The notes below the pieces were generated by a model. The model made no database searches. It was given only the letters and a program-made list of their open reading frames with translations, and was not told the DNA's origin. Both the position numbers and the translations under genes were made by a program. A stretch of 64,000 bases of DNA from Typhlomys cinereus (taxonomy: Eukaryota; Chordata; Mammalia; Rodentia; Platacanthomyidae), in the NCBI GenBank assembly GCA_023101885.1, contig JALPQD010000390.1, positions 1,289,257-1,353,256 on the forward strand, given 5' to 3'. Shown in pieces: positions 23,121 through 35,085 of the stretch (the stretch's first letter is position 1; each line of letters begins with the position of its first letter).

Positions 23121-23524
23121 CTAATGAGCTATTAGGAGGCAAGACAGGGATATGCTCACTGAGTACAGTGGTGGGTTGTGGAGGGCTTCATAGAGGTTAT
23201 AAGCCACTGTTGTCAACAGATAGCATTCTGTGATGCCCAGAGCTAAGGTAAGAAATGTTTGTGCTGTGTACCACCTGAATGATAGCAATTTCTTCTTCAA
23301 CAAAAAATATATTTATATTTTAGGGTTAATAACATAGGATAACAGGCATCTTCTGAGGATAGCATACTCAGAAAGCAGTACATAGGATTGTGGAGCCCAG
23401 AATCAACAATATTCAGTAAAATCATCCCCACATTTCCTATGAGAGAGAAAAGCTAAATCACAGGAAAAAAAACCCAGATTAATCAGCATTGTCTGTGAAG
23501 CACTTCAGTCAAAGTTCAGTCCAT
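23121..23524 (-). pseudogene. Olfactory receptor fragment, second OR type
   Basis: Reverse reading gives TM2 text (VDSGLHNPMYCFLS near 23390-23430) and, in an open stretch, TM3 text (GITECYLLTTVAYN, HNPPLYSVS) corresponding to the family's TECYLLAAMAYDRYVA and CNPLLY. The DRY arginine region is altered to NLY, the frame is broken several times, a stop follows the presumed ATG (23522-23524) and the part after TM3 is missing. It is paralogous to 60841-61223 and differs from the OR8K-like genes. Confidence 0.8.
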
Positions 23525-24779
23525 ATTGGACTCTCAGAGAACAAATATGAATATCACTATTAAAGACATTTCATTTCACTATGGTGAGATAAAAAGAACT
23601 GTGAGTATAAAGATAAAGTATTGTATATACATACACAAATATGTGTGTGCATGAATATAAATGGCTTAATAGTGTCCCAGAAAACTCTTGTAACTTGCTG
23701 TGCATGGAATTCTAATATCATGTACAAGTTTCAGGAGTTAAAAAAGAAATTAGGCACATTCCAACCTGTAAATAAATAAATTTGTGCTAATGAAGGATAT
23801 TAGCTTTTATGTAAAATAGTATGGAAACACAAACTGAAAGAGTTATTGCTTTCTACATACAAGCTCTTAAGATATTATATTGAGTAAACTACTGAAATGA
23901 AATCAGGTTTTTGGATCTTAAAGTGATTGTATGTGTTGCAGTAGATTGTATTCATAACCTTTACAAATTATCATAAGGATACAGGGATAGAGTAAAACTA
24001 CTAAATATGATAATTGGTATGAAGTATTGTAAAATTATTAAACATGATAATTGGTGGGAAATATTATATTATGTATTATATTTAGTATTAAATTCAAGAG
24101 AATACATTTTGATTTTGGTACTTTTCTCATCAATTTCAGAAAACCAAAATTTCTATAGATGTGCAATGTTTTGAAAGAAGCATATGGTGATTTTCATTCA
24201 AGATTATCATTCTAATTTCTCTTTGACTATGCACTTAGCTTTGTTTTGAGCCAATTTCACTTAACTAATCTTCAGATAGACATTTCTAATAGGTGTTGGA
24301 AGTTAATTTGGTGCAAATCATGTCAATATTAGCACATGATCAAAAGAGGGATATAGAAAAATATTATTATTGAACACTGAATAACTTATTGACTTACAAA
24401 TGTCTGTAAGTCTTTGTTGAATCTAGTATCCATTTTGCCTCCATGCTGAAGCAATGATATTGCAAATGAGAGGAGAATTCATAACAGTTATTTTTCACAC
24501 ACCTCCTGCTAGAAGGGAATTTCTTATATATTGCATGGTTCATCTAGGAGCTACTGCCACAGCTAATGTTTTTTCCAGACTCATTGTAAATTCTCTGTCA
24601 TATCTCATCACATTTTTCTCTTCCTTCTGTCACAGTGTATTCTTTGTGTAATTGTCTTTGTCTGCCTGTACCAAGTGGAATCACACAAGAACCACGTTGC
24701 TATGTTTTAAAAATATTCAAGGAAAAGACATAACATGAGAAAAGCAGTTGTAACAAATTACTACTCCATTACATAATTA
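23525..24779. other. No gene or clear repeat seen
   Basis: AT-rich non-coding sequence. The 65-codon open frame at 24454-24651 has a hydrophobic end but no recognisable domain. I see no L1 or SINE landmark here. Confidence 0.4.
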
Positions 24780-27078
24780 ACTTAATTTTTAAAATAATTA
24801 TTTTTTTCTTTATTATATAAAAATGCAAGATATCAGACAATGAAGTATGTATATAATCATCACTGGGAAAATGTGCACTATACCCAGTTGGAAGTGTTCT
24901 CATTCATGCAAAATAAATGTCAATATTTGCTACTTTTCCTTAGCTCTTAGAATACATTTTTAATACCTATGTTTAATTAGATGAATAAAATTTTGATGAA
25001 CACTTGTGATTCACAAACAATAATTGAGAACCCTAAAATTTTTAACCTGAAATATCCATCTGAAAATAATTGACTTGTAATTTTAGTTCTCCATTTTCTC
25101 TTACCCAAAAAACAGCACACACAGGATTAAAGCATATTGTCCAAATGGTGAAATTGGAACATATATACACTGACTTGATTGTAATAAAACACATGGGAAA
25201 TGTCCTTGAGACAATGTGCCTCAATTAACTTCCATTTAAAATTATTCACACAATGATTTCATAGTAATAAAATAGTAAGCGACTCTTGAGAAAGGACCTA
25301 CTTTCCATAGTTACTGAGAAAATTATGTAAATTAGTCTCAGTTTATTTGTATATTTACATTTTCCTGGTGACTTATGCCATATTAAATAAATGTGGAAAT
25401 AGAGGAATTTCTTCTAAGAGCTTTGCTATTTATTCAGTTTTTGATAGGTGCATTGATTGAATGGGAAACTAGTGTAAGTGCTAATTTAAATTTTCATAAT
25501 TTTAAGGTCTTATTTTTCTCTGCATCTTATCCAACATTTTATCTGTATTTTAATAATGATTTTCATCCTTAATAAGGAAAATAAAAATAACATCATGTTC
25601 TTTATTGGCATTTCTCTAATTGTGATATCAAATATTATATATTTACAGTTATATATATAAAATCATGTGTAATATGTCATATATAAAGTATATCACATAC
25701 ACATGTCTTCTCCATTAGTATGCCTTATATTGAGGAATTTCCATGTATTTTATCAAGACTTTTTTTAATCATTTGAACTCTTGCCATTCTTTATGAATTT
25801 AAAATTGTAATCAAACTTTAGCTGCGAGGTTGCAAATGTTTCCCCCTCATCTCTGTACTACTGCCTTATTCTGATGATTGAGTCTTTTACTTTGCAGATA
25901 TTTTTTTCTGATTTGCAGACTGTAGTTGGTTTTGTGCTTTTTTTAAAATTTTTTATTATTATTTCCGCTCATACAAACTTGGTAGGTACACCGGTTCCCT
26001 CCCTCCTCCCTTCCCCCCCCTCTGCTCCCCCTCCCCTCACCCCTCCCTCCCCATCCCCCAGTGCCTCCCCCCCAATTCCCGGAGAATCCTTTAATGTGCA
26101 TGCCAGGCTCTCCTCTGGGCCCTCCTCTCCAATGACATACAAGGACCCAGTGGCATTTCCTTGAACCCTTTCCTGTGTTCCCCTTAAACATAGGAACATT
26201 ACTGTGGCTGTCAATCCCTTGCCTCCAAGGATCTTGGTGCCTTTAGCAAATGCTAGACTTTGTGGGGTCAATAGTGTATTGGACATTTCTCAGGGCATGC
26301 AAAGTCCAGTTATGATTGCTTTGGCCCTAACTTGTGCGGAGTATTTTGCATATCATTACTCCTCCCATCCTTTTGCTCTTACACTCTTACTGCCCCCTCT
26401 TCCACAAATTTCCCTGAGCTTCAGGATGGGGAGAGATTAGGCTGGCCTAGATCTAGGTGGTTGATATAGAATCTCTGAAGTTCTGGATTGTGGCTTGTTG
26501 ATTTTCTTTTGCAGTTTTGCTGCTCCTGCAATGTCCTTCACTCCATCCTGATGGGCATTGGATGTCACCCCCTGGCCAGAGACAAGAAGTTGTTAAACTG
26601 GAGTCTTGTTATAAGAGCACTATCAAAGGTAGATGCAATGAAAGCAGGAAACCACAGTGAGGGAGGGGTCAATCACCCATTTGCAAAATGGTTACTTTTT
26701 ATCTGCCAGACTATATGCCCTCCCCTTCTGGTGAGATCACACCCCCTCAGTTGTAAATGATCAGGCGGTATCTCCCATTTCAGTGTTCTGAGGCATTTCT
26801 AGAATTATTTCTTCTCTTTTCAAGTAACCCATTTTAGTTTTTGATCAAGTTTGAAGTGCAAAAACATGAACTTGTGAGTGAAAAATCCTGATCTTATAAA
26901 AGCTCTTTTATGCTCTGCGTAAGAAATTCTGAATAATTCTATCTAGAATATCTTTTTAAATACATGAAGTGCGTGCACAGACACATATATTTAAATACAC
27001 ACACATATATATATACATAAATTTACTCATGACATATACCCATGTATATATAGTTCTTTTATTTTAAAGTGTACTTAT
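24780..27078. other. Paralogous block A2 (matches 10990-12935)
   Basis: Colinear with 10990-12935; see shared strings there. It is split by an L1 3' end at 25941-26766, after which homology resumes ('cccatttcagtgttctga' versus 'cccatttcaatattctga'). At its right end the first copy runs into a full-length L1 while this one runs into an ERV-like element. No gene. Confidence 0.65.
25941..26766 (-). mobile_element. 5'-truncated L1 3'UTR
   Basis: Reverse copy of the L1 3'UTR: poly(T), 'tttccgctcatacaaactt', CT/C-rich tract, 'cttgcctccaaggatctt', 'ctgagcttcaggatgggg' and 'gtttaacaacttct'-type text. The paralogous block has an empty site near 12661, so the insertion is younger than the duplication. 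The open frames at 25874-26164, 25943-26191, 25969-26286 and 26204-26440 are 3'UTR reading by chance; such frames recur in sister copies. Confidence 0.85.
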
Positions 27079-28450
27079 TTTTTTGAGGATTAAGGTAGAG
27101 TTTATTAGAAGGGAAAAAGGATTGGACTCACAGACTCCAGATGTGGATGCCATGAGAGGCAGAGATACCCAGGAAACTCATGGACTCCAGGAATCCTGTG
27201 GGGGACAGGCAGCTAGAAATGAAGTCAAAGACCCCTGTGTGGAATGCTATGAGGGGCAGGCGCTCTGGAGAACTCATGGACTCTGGACATGGAATCTATG
27301 AGAGGTGAGGGCTAGAAACTCATGGACTCTGATCTGAAGGGCCATGAGGGGCAGGTGCCAAGATGGCTGCCAAGGTCAGTGTATTTATGCCTTTTGTTAA
27401 ATCTGGGAAAATGGCTTTTCCCCATTGGTTAGGCAAGCCTGGGGAAAAATGGCTTTTATTCATTGGTTAGCTCACATTGAGTCTCAACCCAGTTGATCTT
27501 GTGCACTACTGGTGGTGGGGCTATTTCTGTGCAGAAGGGCCAAGCTCCATATCCTTTCATAAGAAAAGTGTTGGGGGAAATTGGCAAAGGTGTGTTTCTT
27601 TAGGGTAATCCCAGCAGTGGGGGATGACCTTCCAAGACCTTCAGAGACCTTCATAGCATTGCTTCTCTAAACCTACCTTATTCCCCCCTTAATCTTTTGA
27701 GAACCCAGACTGCTCAGGGGATGAGGGGGGAAGATGGCTCCAACTACTTCCTCTGAATTGGAATGATGGAAGTGTAAGCAGTCAGGGGTCCTCATCCATG
27801 GGATGCTGGATGGTCTGATGTCCCCACGTTTGTAGCTTTATGGAAGCTAACTGCATGCATGTTTTCTGCCACATGTGGTTGGATTCTGCAAATCTCAGAA
27901 ACCAGAAGGATGGATCTATGATTTCCTCTCTCTAGCATCTTTGATGCCTGTAAAACCAGAAGCACTTGGATGACTTTATAACAGTGCTAACATATTCCAT
28001 TAAGTCTAAATCTAGGATATTTCAGGCATATTAACAAAGGAATACTTAAAGGCAATATCATTAAGTATTCAAGGAAGCTTAGTAGTTTGCTTTGCCAAAC
28101 GTGTCATTAACAGTTCTAGTTAAATCTGAGGTTGACAAAGACCTAGGAAGGAAGTGGAGCACCAAAAGTTTGTGCTGCCTTGTTTATTAACAGAGAAACA
28201 AAATGGCTTCCCATTTCATGTTAAATCCAAAGTTCTCAGAAGATGCTATTATAAACCTGATGTTTTAGGCTTTCTTTCACTGAGTATTAGCATCAGGCTT
28301 TCTTTCACTGAGTATCAGCCAACTCCTTTTACCTCTTGGAGGGAAGCTGAGAACCTCAGGCCTTGTCATTGGTCCCAGTAGAGGGATTTGACTCCTGGGC
28401 CCTAGGGTTCAGGGGGGGATCTTTCTTCCAGTAGAGATTCCCACACTCAG
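27079..28450. mobile_element. ERV/LTR-like repeat, family not identified
   Basis: Sequence unlike its AT-rich surroundings: it starts with 'tgaggattaaggtagag', has a TTTATT (reverse AATAAA) nearby, a tandem repeat (27122-27358), 'aagatggctgccaaggtc', and further right 'tcctctctctagcatcttt' and 'gatgcctgtaaaaccaga', which recall 'tcctccatcttgtgtcctt' and 'gatgcctctaaaatcaga' in the ERV-like element near 61930. It replaces the continuation of paralogous block A2. No retroviral protein frame was seen. Class and limits are uncertain. Confidence 0.4.
27122..27358. repeat. Imperfect tandem repeat with 'aactcatggactc'
   Basis: About four imperfect units of variable length, each containing a 'ctcatggactc'/'ctcacagactcc' start and a 'catgaggggcagg' or 'catgagaggcag' end. 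It lies inside the ERV-like element. Confidence 0.7.
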
Positions 28451-29126
28451 GACATGGGCCCCATAGAGGCTTTTTGAATAAAAGTTTAGGTATTTTTTGT
28501 AACATCTTAAACTTTGACAAAGTACATTGTGTTTTTTTCCAAAGAGAAGCAATGAAGCTTCTATACTTCATTTTTACTTAAAGGATATATGCAAAAATAT
28601 GTACCAAAAAATTTTGGGACTTTATTATATTATTGGAAATATAGAGTGATAATAAAATAAATTTAATGAAAGAACATATTGAATAAAAATAAAATAAAGT
28701 AATAATGCTCAAATTCTATTTTCAGAAATGGGCTCCACAGCTATTACTGCTAAGTAAAATCCTTACTGTGCTTTGTAAAATGCAAGAAATTGTATTATTT
28801 ATTATTGTATTATTTATTAATTTTCATGTAGATATTCAATTTTTTGAGTACCTTTTATTAAAAAGACTATATTTTCTCCAATGTATGTGTATGCTGTTGC
28901 TTTATCTTGCATGGACTTGCTGTAGAGTCTACTCTGTGAACATCATGCACTTTTTTGTACTTTTGAATAAAAATGGAGAAACAAAAGATTCATTTTCTTT
29001 GTTTTTAATAGAAATTCTTTGAGAGTTGTCTTCCATTTTATTAAAATAGTGGCTACATGTTTGTCCTATATGACCTTGATTTTGTGTTGATAGGTTCCCA
29101 GTTTTTTCAGGACTTTTTTTTCTCAC
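28451..29126. other. No gene seen
   Basis: AT-rich non-coding sequence. The 105-codon open frame at 28705-29022 is hydrophobic and low in complexity, without a recognised domain, and has no paralog elsewhere in the window. Confidence 0.4.
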
Positions 29127-29901
29127 ACATTTTATTTTTTTTCCTAATCATACAAGCTCAACAGGTACCCCATTCCACTCTCTCCCTCTTTTCCTCCCCA
29201 GTCACCCCGCTTACACTCTCCCCTCTTCCCCCTTCCTATCACTCTCCTCCCTCCCTCCTCCTCTCCTAGTGCTTGTCTCCTAGTGCTTGGTGAGATCAAA
29301 CTTGTTTAGTTGCAAGTGACCTGGAAGTGAAGTGAAAGTGATATACACCAGATGTCTTGCTACTTAAAGTGCAATAATTGATAGTGACCTATTTTTCTCC
29401 ACTGAAGCATGATCCCCTATCTCTTTTTTTGGAGGGCCATCTTTCCCCTTCCCTCCTGTTTATAATCTTTGTGATTTCAGTAGGTATTACAGAGGTTTAC
29501 CTTTTTATATATCATTAAGTGGGTTTGGAACTAGGATCAACTTATTAGGGAATACATACGATGTCTAATTTTCTCTATCTGGGATACTTCACTCAATATA
29601 ATATTTTAATTCAATCATTTCCCAGCAAATTTCACTAATTCCTCTTTTTGGTGGCTAAGTAGTATTCCATTGTATAAATGTACCACATTTTTATTTTCCT
29701 TTTGTCAGCTGTTGGGCATTTGGGTTGATTCCATGACGTTGTTACTGTAAACTGATCGCCAGAGTGCTTGTAAAAGCCTGCATTCCCACCAGCAATATAT
29801 AAAGGTTCTCTTCTCTCCACACCCTCTCTAGATTTTGGTGCTGTTTGTATTGTGGATTTTGGCATTCTAATCAGTATGAGATGATATCTCATGGAAGTTT
29901 T

Positions 29902-29962
29902 TTTTTTTAATATTTATTTTGTTATGTATGTGTGTGTGCATGTGTGTGTGCGCGTGTGTGCG

Positions 29963-30014
<52 letters not shown>
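29902..30014 (-). repeat. TG microsatellite inserted with target-site duplication
   Basis: A poly(T)/TTTATTTTG start followed by about 75 bp of (TG)n, flanked by a 15-bp direct repeat 'tctcatggaagtttt' at 29887-29901 and 30015-30029. The arrangement is that of a severely 5'-truncated SINE in reverse: only its A-rich tail and CA stretch were inserted. It lies within L1 ORF2. Confidence 0.8.
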
Positions 30015-30016
<2 letters not shown>

Positions 30017-30135
30017 TCATGGAAGTTTTGATTTGCATTTCTCTGATGGTTAGGGATGTGGAGCATTTTTTAAGATATTTGTTAGACTTTTCAATTTTGT
30101 ACCCGGAAAAGTTTCTTTTGAGTTCCCAGACCCAA

Positions 30136-30460
30136 TTTTTTTATTATATTTATTTATTTTTTCCCCAATCATTCAGCTTAATAGGTACCTGGGTCCCCTC
30201 CGTCCCTCCAGCCCTCCCTAGTTCACCTTGCACCCTCCCCCTTTTCCCATTCCTTTCACTTCGTCCCTCCCTTTCTCCCAGTGCCCCCTCCCATTCCCTG
30301 GAGCATCATTTAGTGCAAATGTCAAACTTCCCTCTGTGTCCTCCACTCTAGTCAGGTGTAAGGTCTCAGTGGCATTGCCTAGAGCCCTTTCTTGTGCTCC
30401 TCTTTAGTATGGGAACACTATTATGACTATTAATCCCTTGTCTCTAAGGTTCCTAGTGCC
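30136..30460 (-). mobile_element. Short L1 3' end nested in L1
   Basis: 'cccaatcattcagcttaa', 'taggtacctggg', a CT-rich tract and 'gtctctaaggttcct' are L1 3'UTR text in reverse, interrupting the host ORF2. The flanks share 'cccagacccaattt'/'cccaggcccattt', a probable target-site duplication. Confidence 0.8.
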
Positions 30461-32925
30461 CAGGCCCATTTCTTAATTGGGCCATTTATCTCCTTGGTTT
30501 AGTTTATTAAGTTCTTTGTGCACTCTGAATAATAGAGCTCTATCAGATATGTGGTTAGTGAAGATTTTCTCCCATTCTGTGGGTTGCCTTTTTGCTCTGT
30601 TTTCAATCTGTTTATCAGAATAGAAGTTCTTTAATTTCATAAGATCCCATTTGTTGAGTGCTGGTTCTAATCACTGTGGTATTGGGTTTCTGTTTAGGAA
30701 CTGTTGGCCTAGCCCAATGAGCTCCAGGGAGTTCCTTACTCTTTCAACTAGGGTTTTATAGTCTCTGGCCTAATATTAATGTCCTTGATCCATTTGGAAT
30801 TAATTTTTGTGCTTGGTAAAAAGTGTGGGTCTAGTTTTAATCTTCTACATGCAGATATTCAGTTTTGTCATTTGTTGGAGATGCTTTTCTTTTTCCATTG
30901 AATTTTTTAGGCCCTTTTGTCAAAGATCAAATGGCTGTTATTATGTGGGCTTATGTATATATTCTTCAACCCTTATCCATTGATCTATATGTCTGTTTTA
31001 GAGACAGTCCCAGGTTGTTTTTATTACTGTGGATTTATAGTATAGAGTAAGGTTTGGTATGGTGATCCTCTAGCAGTGTTTTTGTTACTCAGGATTGTTT
31101 TTGCTATCCTAGGCCTTTTATGCTTCCATATGAATTTTGAGATTCTATGGTCAACTTCTTTAAAGAATCGCTTGAGGATTTTGATTGGTATAGCGTTGAA
31201 TCTCTATATCGTGTTTGTTAGGATAGTCATTTTTATGACATCGATTCTTCCAATCCAGAAGTATGGGAGGTCTTTCCACCTTCTGGTATCTTTTGTAATT
31301 TCTTTCTGTAGGGTCTTAAAATTTTCATTATAAAGGTCTCTCAATTCTTTGATTAGATTTGTACCAAGGTATTTCAGGGTTTATTTTATTGGGGGGGAGG
31401 AGTTATAGTAAATGGGATTTTTCTTTTAGGACATTTTCACTTTTTTCATCCTTGGTTTATAGGAATGCCACTGATTTTTGCATGTTTATTTTGCAACCTG
31501 CCACTCTGTTGAACTTACGTATCAATTCCAGGAGTTTACTGGTGGAGCTTTTGGGATCACTCAGATCTGCAAAGAGAGATATCTTGACTTCTCCCTTTCT
31601 GACTTGAATCCCTTTTACCTTCCTCTGTTGTCTTATGGTTCTTGCTAAAACTTCAAGTACAATTGGAATAGAAGTGGTGAGAGTGGACAGCCCTTGTCTA
31701 GTTCCTGATCAAAGTAAGAATGCTTCAAATTTTTCCCCATTGATATAAGCCTTGCTGGTAGCTTGTATACAGCTTTTGTTATGTTGATATAGGTTCATTC
31801 CATTCCAACTGTCTCTAGGTTTTGATCATAAAAGGGTGTTGGGTTTTGTCAAAAGCTTTTTCTGCATCTATTGAGAGTATTATGTGGTCTTGGAATTTGG
31901 ATTGGTTTATATGATTGATTGTATTTATTGATATGTTGATATGCATATCTTGAACCAACCTTGTGTGTCTGAGATAAAGCCTATTTGATCATAGTGAGTG
32001 ATATTTTGATGTTTTTATATGTTTTTTAATCCAATTTGCTAAGATTTTGTTGAGAATCTTTGCATCTGTGTTTATCAAAGAGATTGGCCTTTTTAAATGT
32101 ATATTTATTATGTTTTGGGATTAGTATGATATTAGCTTTATAGAAAAAAATTGGAAGTGCTCCTTCCTTTGCAATTTTAAGAGACAGTTTAAAGAGTTTT
32201 TGTCTTAGTTTTTCATTAAATGACTGGTAGAATTCTATGCTGACTCCATCTGGTCCAGGATATTTTTTGGTAGGAAGATTTGAGATTACTTCATCGATTT
32301 CCTCATTCGTTATAGGACTATTTAAATAATTGAAAACTTCTTATTCAATTTAGGCAAGTTGTGCTTACTTAGAAATTCACCTTTTTTTTGTATTATCAAA
32401 TTTCAGTGGAGTATAAGTGTTTGAAATATGACCTTATAATTCTCTAAATTTGTTGGGTATCAGTAGTGATAACTCCATTTTCATTTCTAATTTTGTTAAT
32501 TTGGGTTTTGTCTCTCTTGACTTTGATTGATTTAGCTAGGAGTGTATAAATCTTATTGATTTTTTTCAAAGAATCAGCTTGTAGTCTGACTGATTTTTTA
32601 TATTGTTTTCCTTATCTCAACTTTGTATATTTCTCTCCTGGTTTTGATAATCTCCACTCTTTACTACTTTTGGGATAGGATTGTTCTTTTGTCTCTAAAG
32701 CTTTAACCTGCATTATTAAGTTATTTACTTGTGATGTTTCCATTTTTTTCATATAGGTATTAAGAGCTATAAACTTTCCTTTTAGAACAGCTTTCATTGT
32801 GTCCCAGAGGTTTTGATATGTTCTGTTTTCATTATCATTTGCTTCTAGGAAACTTTGAATTTCCTTTTTGATTTCTTTCTGTACCCATTTCTCATCCACC
32901 ATCATAGTGTTTAGTTTCTAAGAGT

Positions 32926-33537
32926 TAGTATAGTCTAGGGGCCTTACCTGAGGAGCAGGGATCCATCTTGTTCCTGGTCCAGGCCAGAAAGACATCATGC
33001 ACTGTTAAACCATCATGGACTTCTTTGTTGCTGCTGCATTTGTCCTAGACTGTCTTGGAGCTTCATCTTTTACATCATGGTGTTGCTGTTTCCATTGCCT
33101 TTGGAGCCTGGCCTCTAGGCCTTGCTATTGTTCACTGTTCGTCGCTGACTTGAGAGTCCAGCTGTTCTTCATAGAGTTCAGAAACCAGAGTCTTCGACCC
33201 TCCAGAGAAGTAAAGACTTGAGATCCTTGGGATCTTTAGGCTTTTTGGGACATTCCGATCAAGAACAAGGCAGGTATGGGTGGCTTTTTTGAAGGACACT
33301 GTTTTTTATTGTGAGTTATGTTGCTCAGCTTATTTATATATGTCACATTCTATAGATTCTGCTTCTTCAAATTCTATCACATTCTATAGATTCTGTTTCC
33401 ATAGTCTTTTTTATATGTGCTAGCTTTAATATCACCACCATTATTGATCTGATTACTGCGTTTCATAGAATTTTTGAAAAGGGGTTATAACATATCTCCT
33501 AACTATGACCAAGTTTGACTTCCAAGAAAATATCAAT
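32926..33537. other. Unassigned, possibly LTR-derived
   Basis: GC content rises over 32940-33290, where the text is not L1. It includes 'tctggagggtcgaagac' in reverse and a duplicated 'cacattctatagattctg' (about 33344 and 33389). The 68-codon open frame at 33015-33221 has no domain. Could be an LTR or a processed transcript remnant; I cannot tell. Confidence 0.3.
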
Positions 33538-33552
33538 GATATATTAAAATTT

Positions 33553-34737
33553 GTTTAGTCTCCCACATTTTATATTTTTCCAATCATATAAAGTCAATAA
33601 GTACTCCCATCCTCTCCCTTGCTCCTCTGTTCCCCAATACTCTCTTGTACTCTTCCTCCATTTTCCCCTTCCTTTCACTCCCCTCCTTCCCCCCATCCCC
33701 TGGAGCATCTTTTTGTGTGAATGTCAAACCTCCTTCTGAGTTTTCCACCCTAGTGGCATAGCCCCCAACCCCTTCTTGGGCTCCCCATTAGTACGAACCC
33801 TATTATGTCTAAGGATCCTACTGCTTGGAGCCTTCTCCCCTGTCATCCATGTTAGACTTTGGGGGGTCCTTGACATGTCAGTCATTGTGAAGGTCAGGCA
33901 AAGTCTGATTCTGGCTGCTGCAGCCCTAACTTGGGTGGAGTATCCTGCATATCATTGGTCCTCCCCATCTTTAGGCCCTTACAATCTTGCCATCCCTCTT
34001 CCGCAAGGTTCCCCGAGCTTTAGGATGGGGAGAGATTTGGCTGTTTAGGTTCCGGGTGATTGATGTAGGGTCTTTGGTGTTCTAAATTATGGTTTGTTGT
34101 TGTTTTCAGTTTTGCTTTTCCTGCACTGCCCTTGGCTCCATCCTGATTGGTATCCAAGGGCATCTCTTAACCAAAGATAAAAGACTGTTTAAATGAAGAT
34201 CTTAATATAAGAGGAGACTCAAAGGTTGATGGAAGAATAGGAGTAGGACATAATAGTGAGGGGGGTCATTGTCTCATTTGCAATCCCTATACCCTCCCTG
34301 AATGGTGAGATCAAACTTGTGCAGTTACAGGTGACCAGGAAGGGAAGAAAGAGTGATCTTCACTGGATATCTTGCTATTTAAATGCAGTACTTGATGGTG
34401 ACCTATTTTCTATATTGAAGCATGATGCCCTCTCTCTTTTTTTTTCTGGGGCCCTTCTTCCCCTTCCCTCCTGTTTATAATCTTTGTGAGTACAACATGT
34501 ATTGCTGAGATTTATCTTTGAAAATGTCATTACTAGGATCCACCTATTAAGGAGTATATTTGGTGTCTAATTTTCTGTGTCTGGGATATTTCATTTAATA
34601 TATTTTTTATAATTCCATCCATTCTTGGCAAATTTCATTAATTCATCTTTTTAATGGCTGAGACATCATAAAATCAACCCAAATGCTCAATAGTTGATGA
34701 ATGGATAAAGAAAATGTGGTACATTTATACAATGAAA
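33553..34737 (-). mobile_element. 5'-truncated L1 with 5' inversion
   Basis: 33553-34660 is L1 3'UTR and the last part of ORF2 in reverse. From about 34670 to 34737 the orientation flips: 'aaatcaacccaaatg', 'tagttgatgaatggataaa' and 'tggtacatttatacaatg' are plus-strand ORF2 text that in an intact L1 lies directly upstream of the point where the reverse part ends. Flanking 'atatattaaaattt' (33539-33552) and 'atatattaagattt' (34737-34750) look like the target-site duplication. This is the pattern left by twin priming. Confidence 0.85.
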
Positions 34738-34769
34738 TATATTAAGATTTTTTTAAAAGCCATAAAAAT

Positions 34770-34960
34770 ATGCATGTATGTGCTTTTATTTTAAAATTAT
34801 ATTTATATAGTTATTTATTTGTGTGTGTTTGTGTGTGTATACTGTACTACACATGTAGAGGTCAAAAGAAAAATTGCAGAAATCCCTGTTGTCCTTCTTT
34901 CTTTGTGGGTTCCAGGAATACAACCTTAGTTGTCAGGCTTTGGGAACTTTTTTTTTTTTT
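34770..34960 (-). repeat. B3-like SINE, antisense
   Basis: 'tatttgtgtgtg', 'acatgtagaggtcaaaag', 'ttgtccttctttctttgtg' and 'ggttccaggaatacaacc', then 'gttgtcaggcttt', correspond to the usual reversed B3 order (TG repeat, agaggtcagaggac, tgggttccagggattgaact, gtcaggctt). Diverged by many substitutions. Confidence 0.6.
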
Positions 34961-35034
34961 TTCACCAAACCTTCTCATTGTTCCAATAGGTTTATTTTAA
35001 AATCAGTTGGTAGCCGCATCTATTTATATGTATG

Positions 35035-35042
35035 TGTCTGTC

Positions 35043-35068
<26 letters not shown>
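35035..35068. repeat. (TG)n microsatellite
   Basis: TG run with adjoining TATG repeats to about 35085. The open frames at 34874-35110 and 35007-35216 are produced by it. Confidence 0.85.
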
Positions 35069-35073
<5 letters not shown>

Positions 35074-35085
35074 ATATATGTATAT

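Larger units (their letters stand above)
29127..32925 (-). mobile_element. 5'-truncated L1 (about 3.8 kb) with nested insertions
   Basis: In reverse: 3' end (29127-29320), ORF2 end ('agtagtattccattgtataaatg' region near 29657; 'atgagatgatatctca' at 29876), reverse transcriptase (30500-32300) and linker region up to about 32925. 'ccatctggtccagga' near 32247 is the antisense of the RT PGPDG segment. Many stops break ORF2. It holds a TG-rich insertion (29902-30014) and a short L1 3' end (30136-30460). Confidence 0.85.

Noticed and set aside
25874..26440. Overlapping open frames with proline/serine- or glycine-rich sequence
   Set aside because: They lie within an L1 3'UTR. Similar frames recur in the sister 3'UTR copies at 7074-7541, 47966-48441 and 54469-54976, which is repeat homology rather than a gene family.
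27122..27358. Possible CRISPR-like or satellite array
   Set aside because: Units vary in length and sequence, spacers are not unique, and the window is mammalian.
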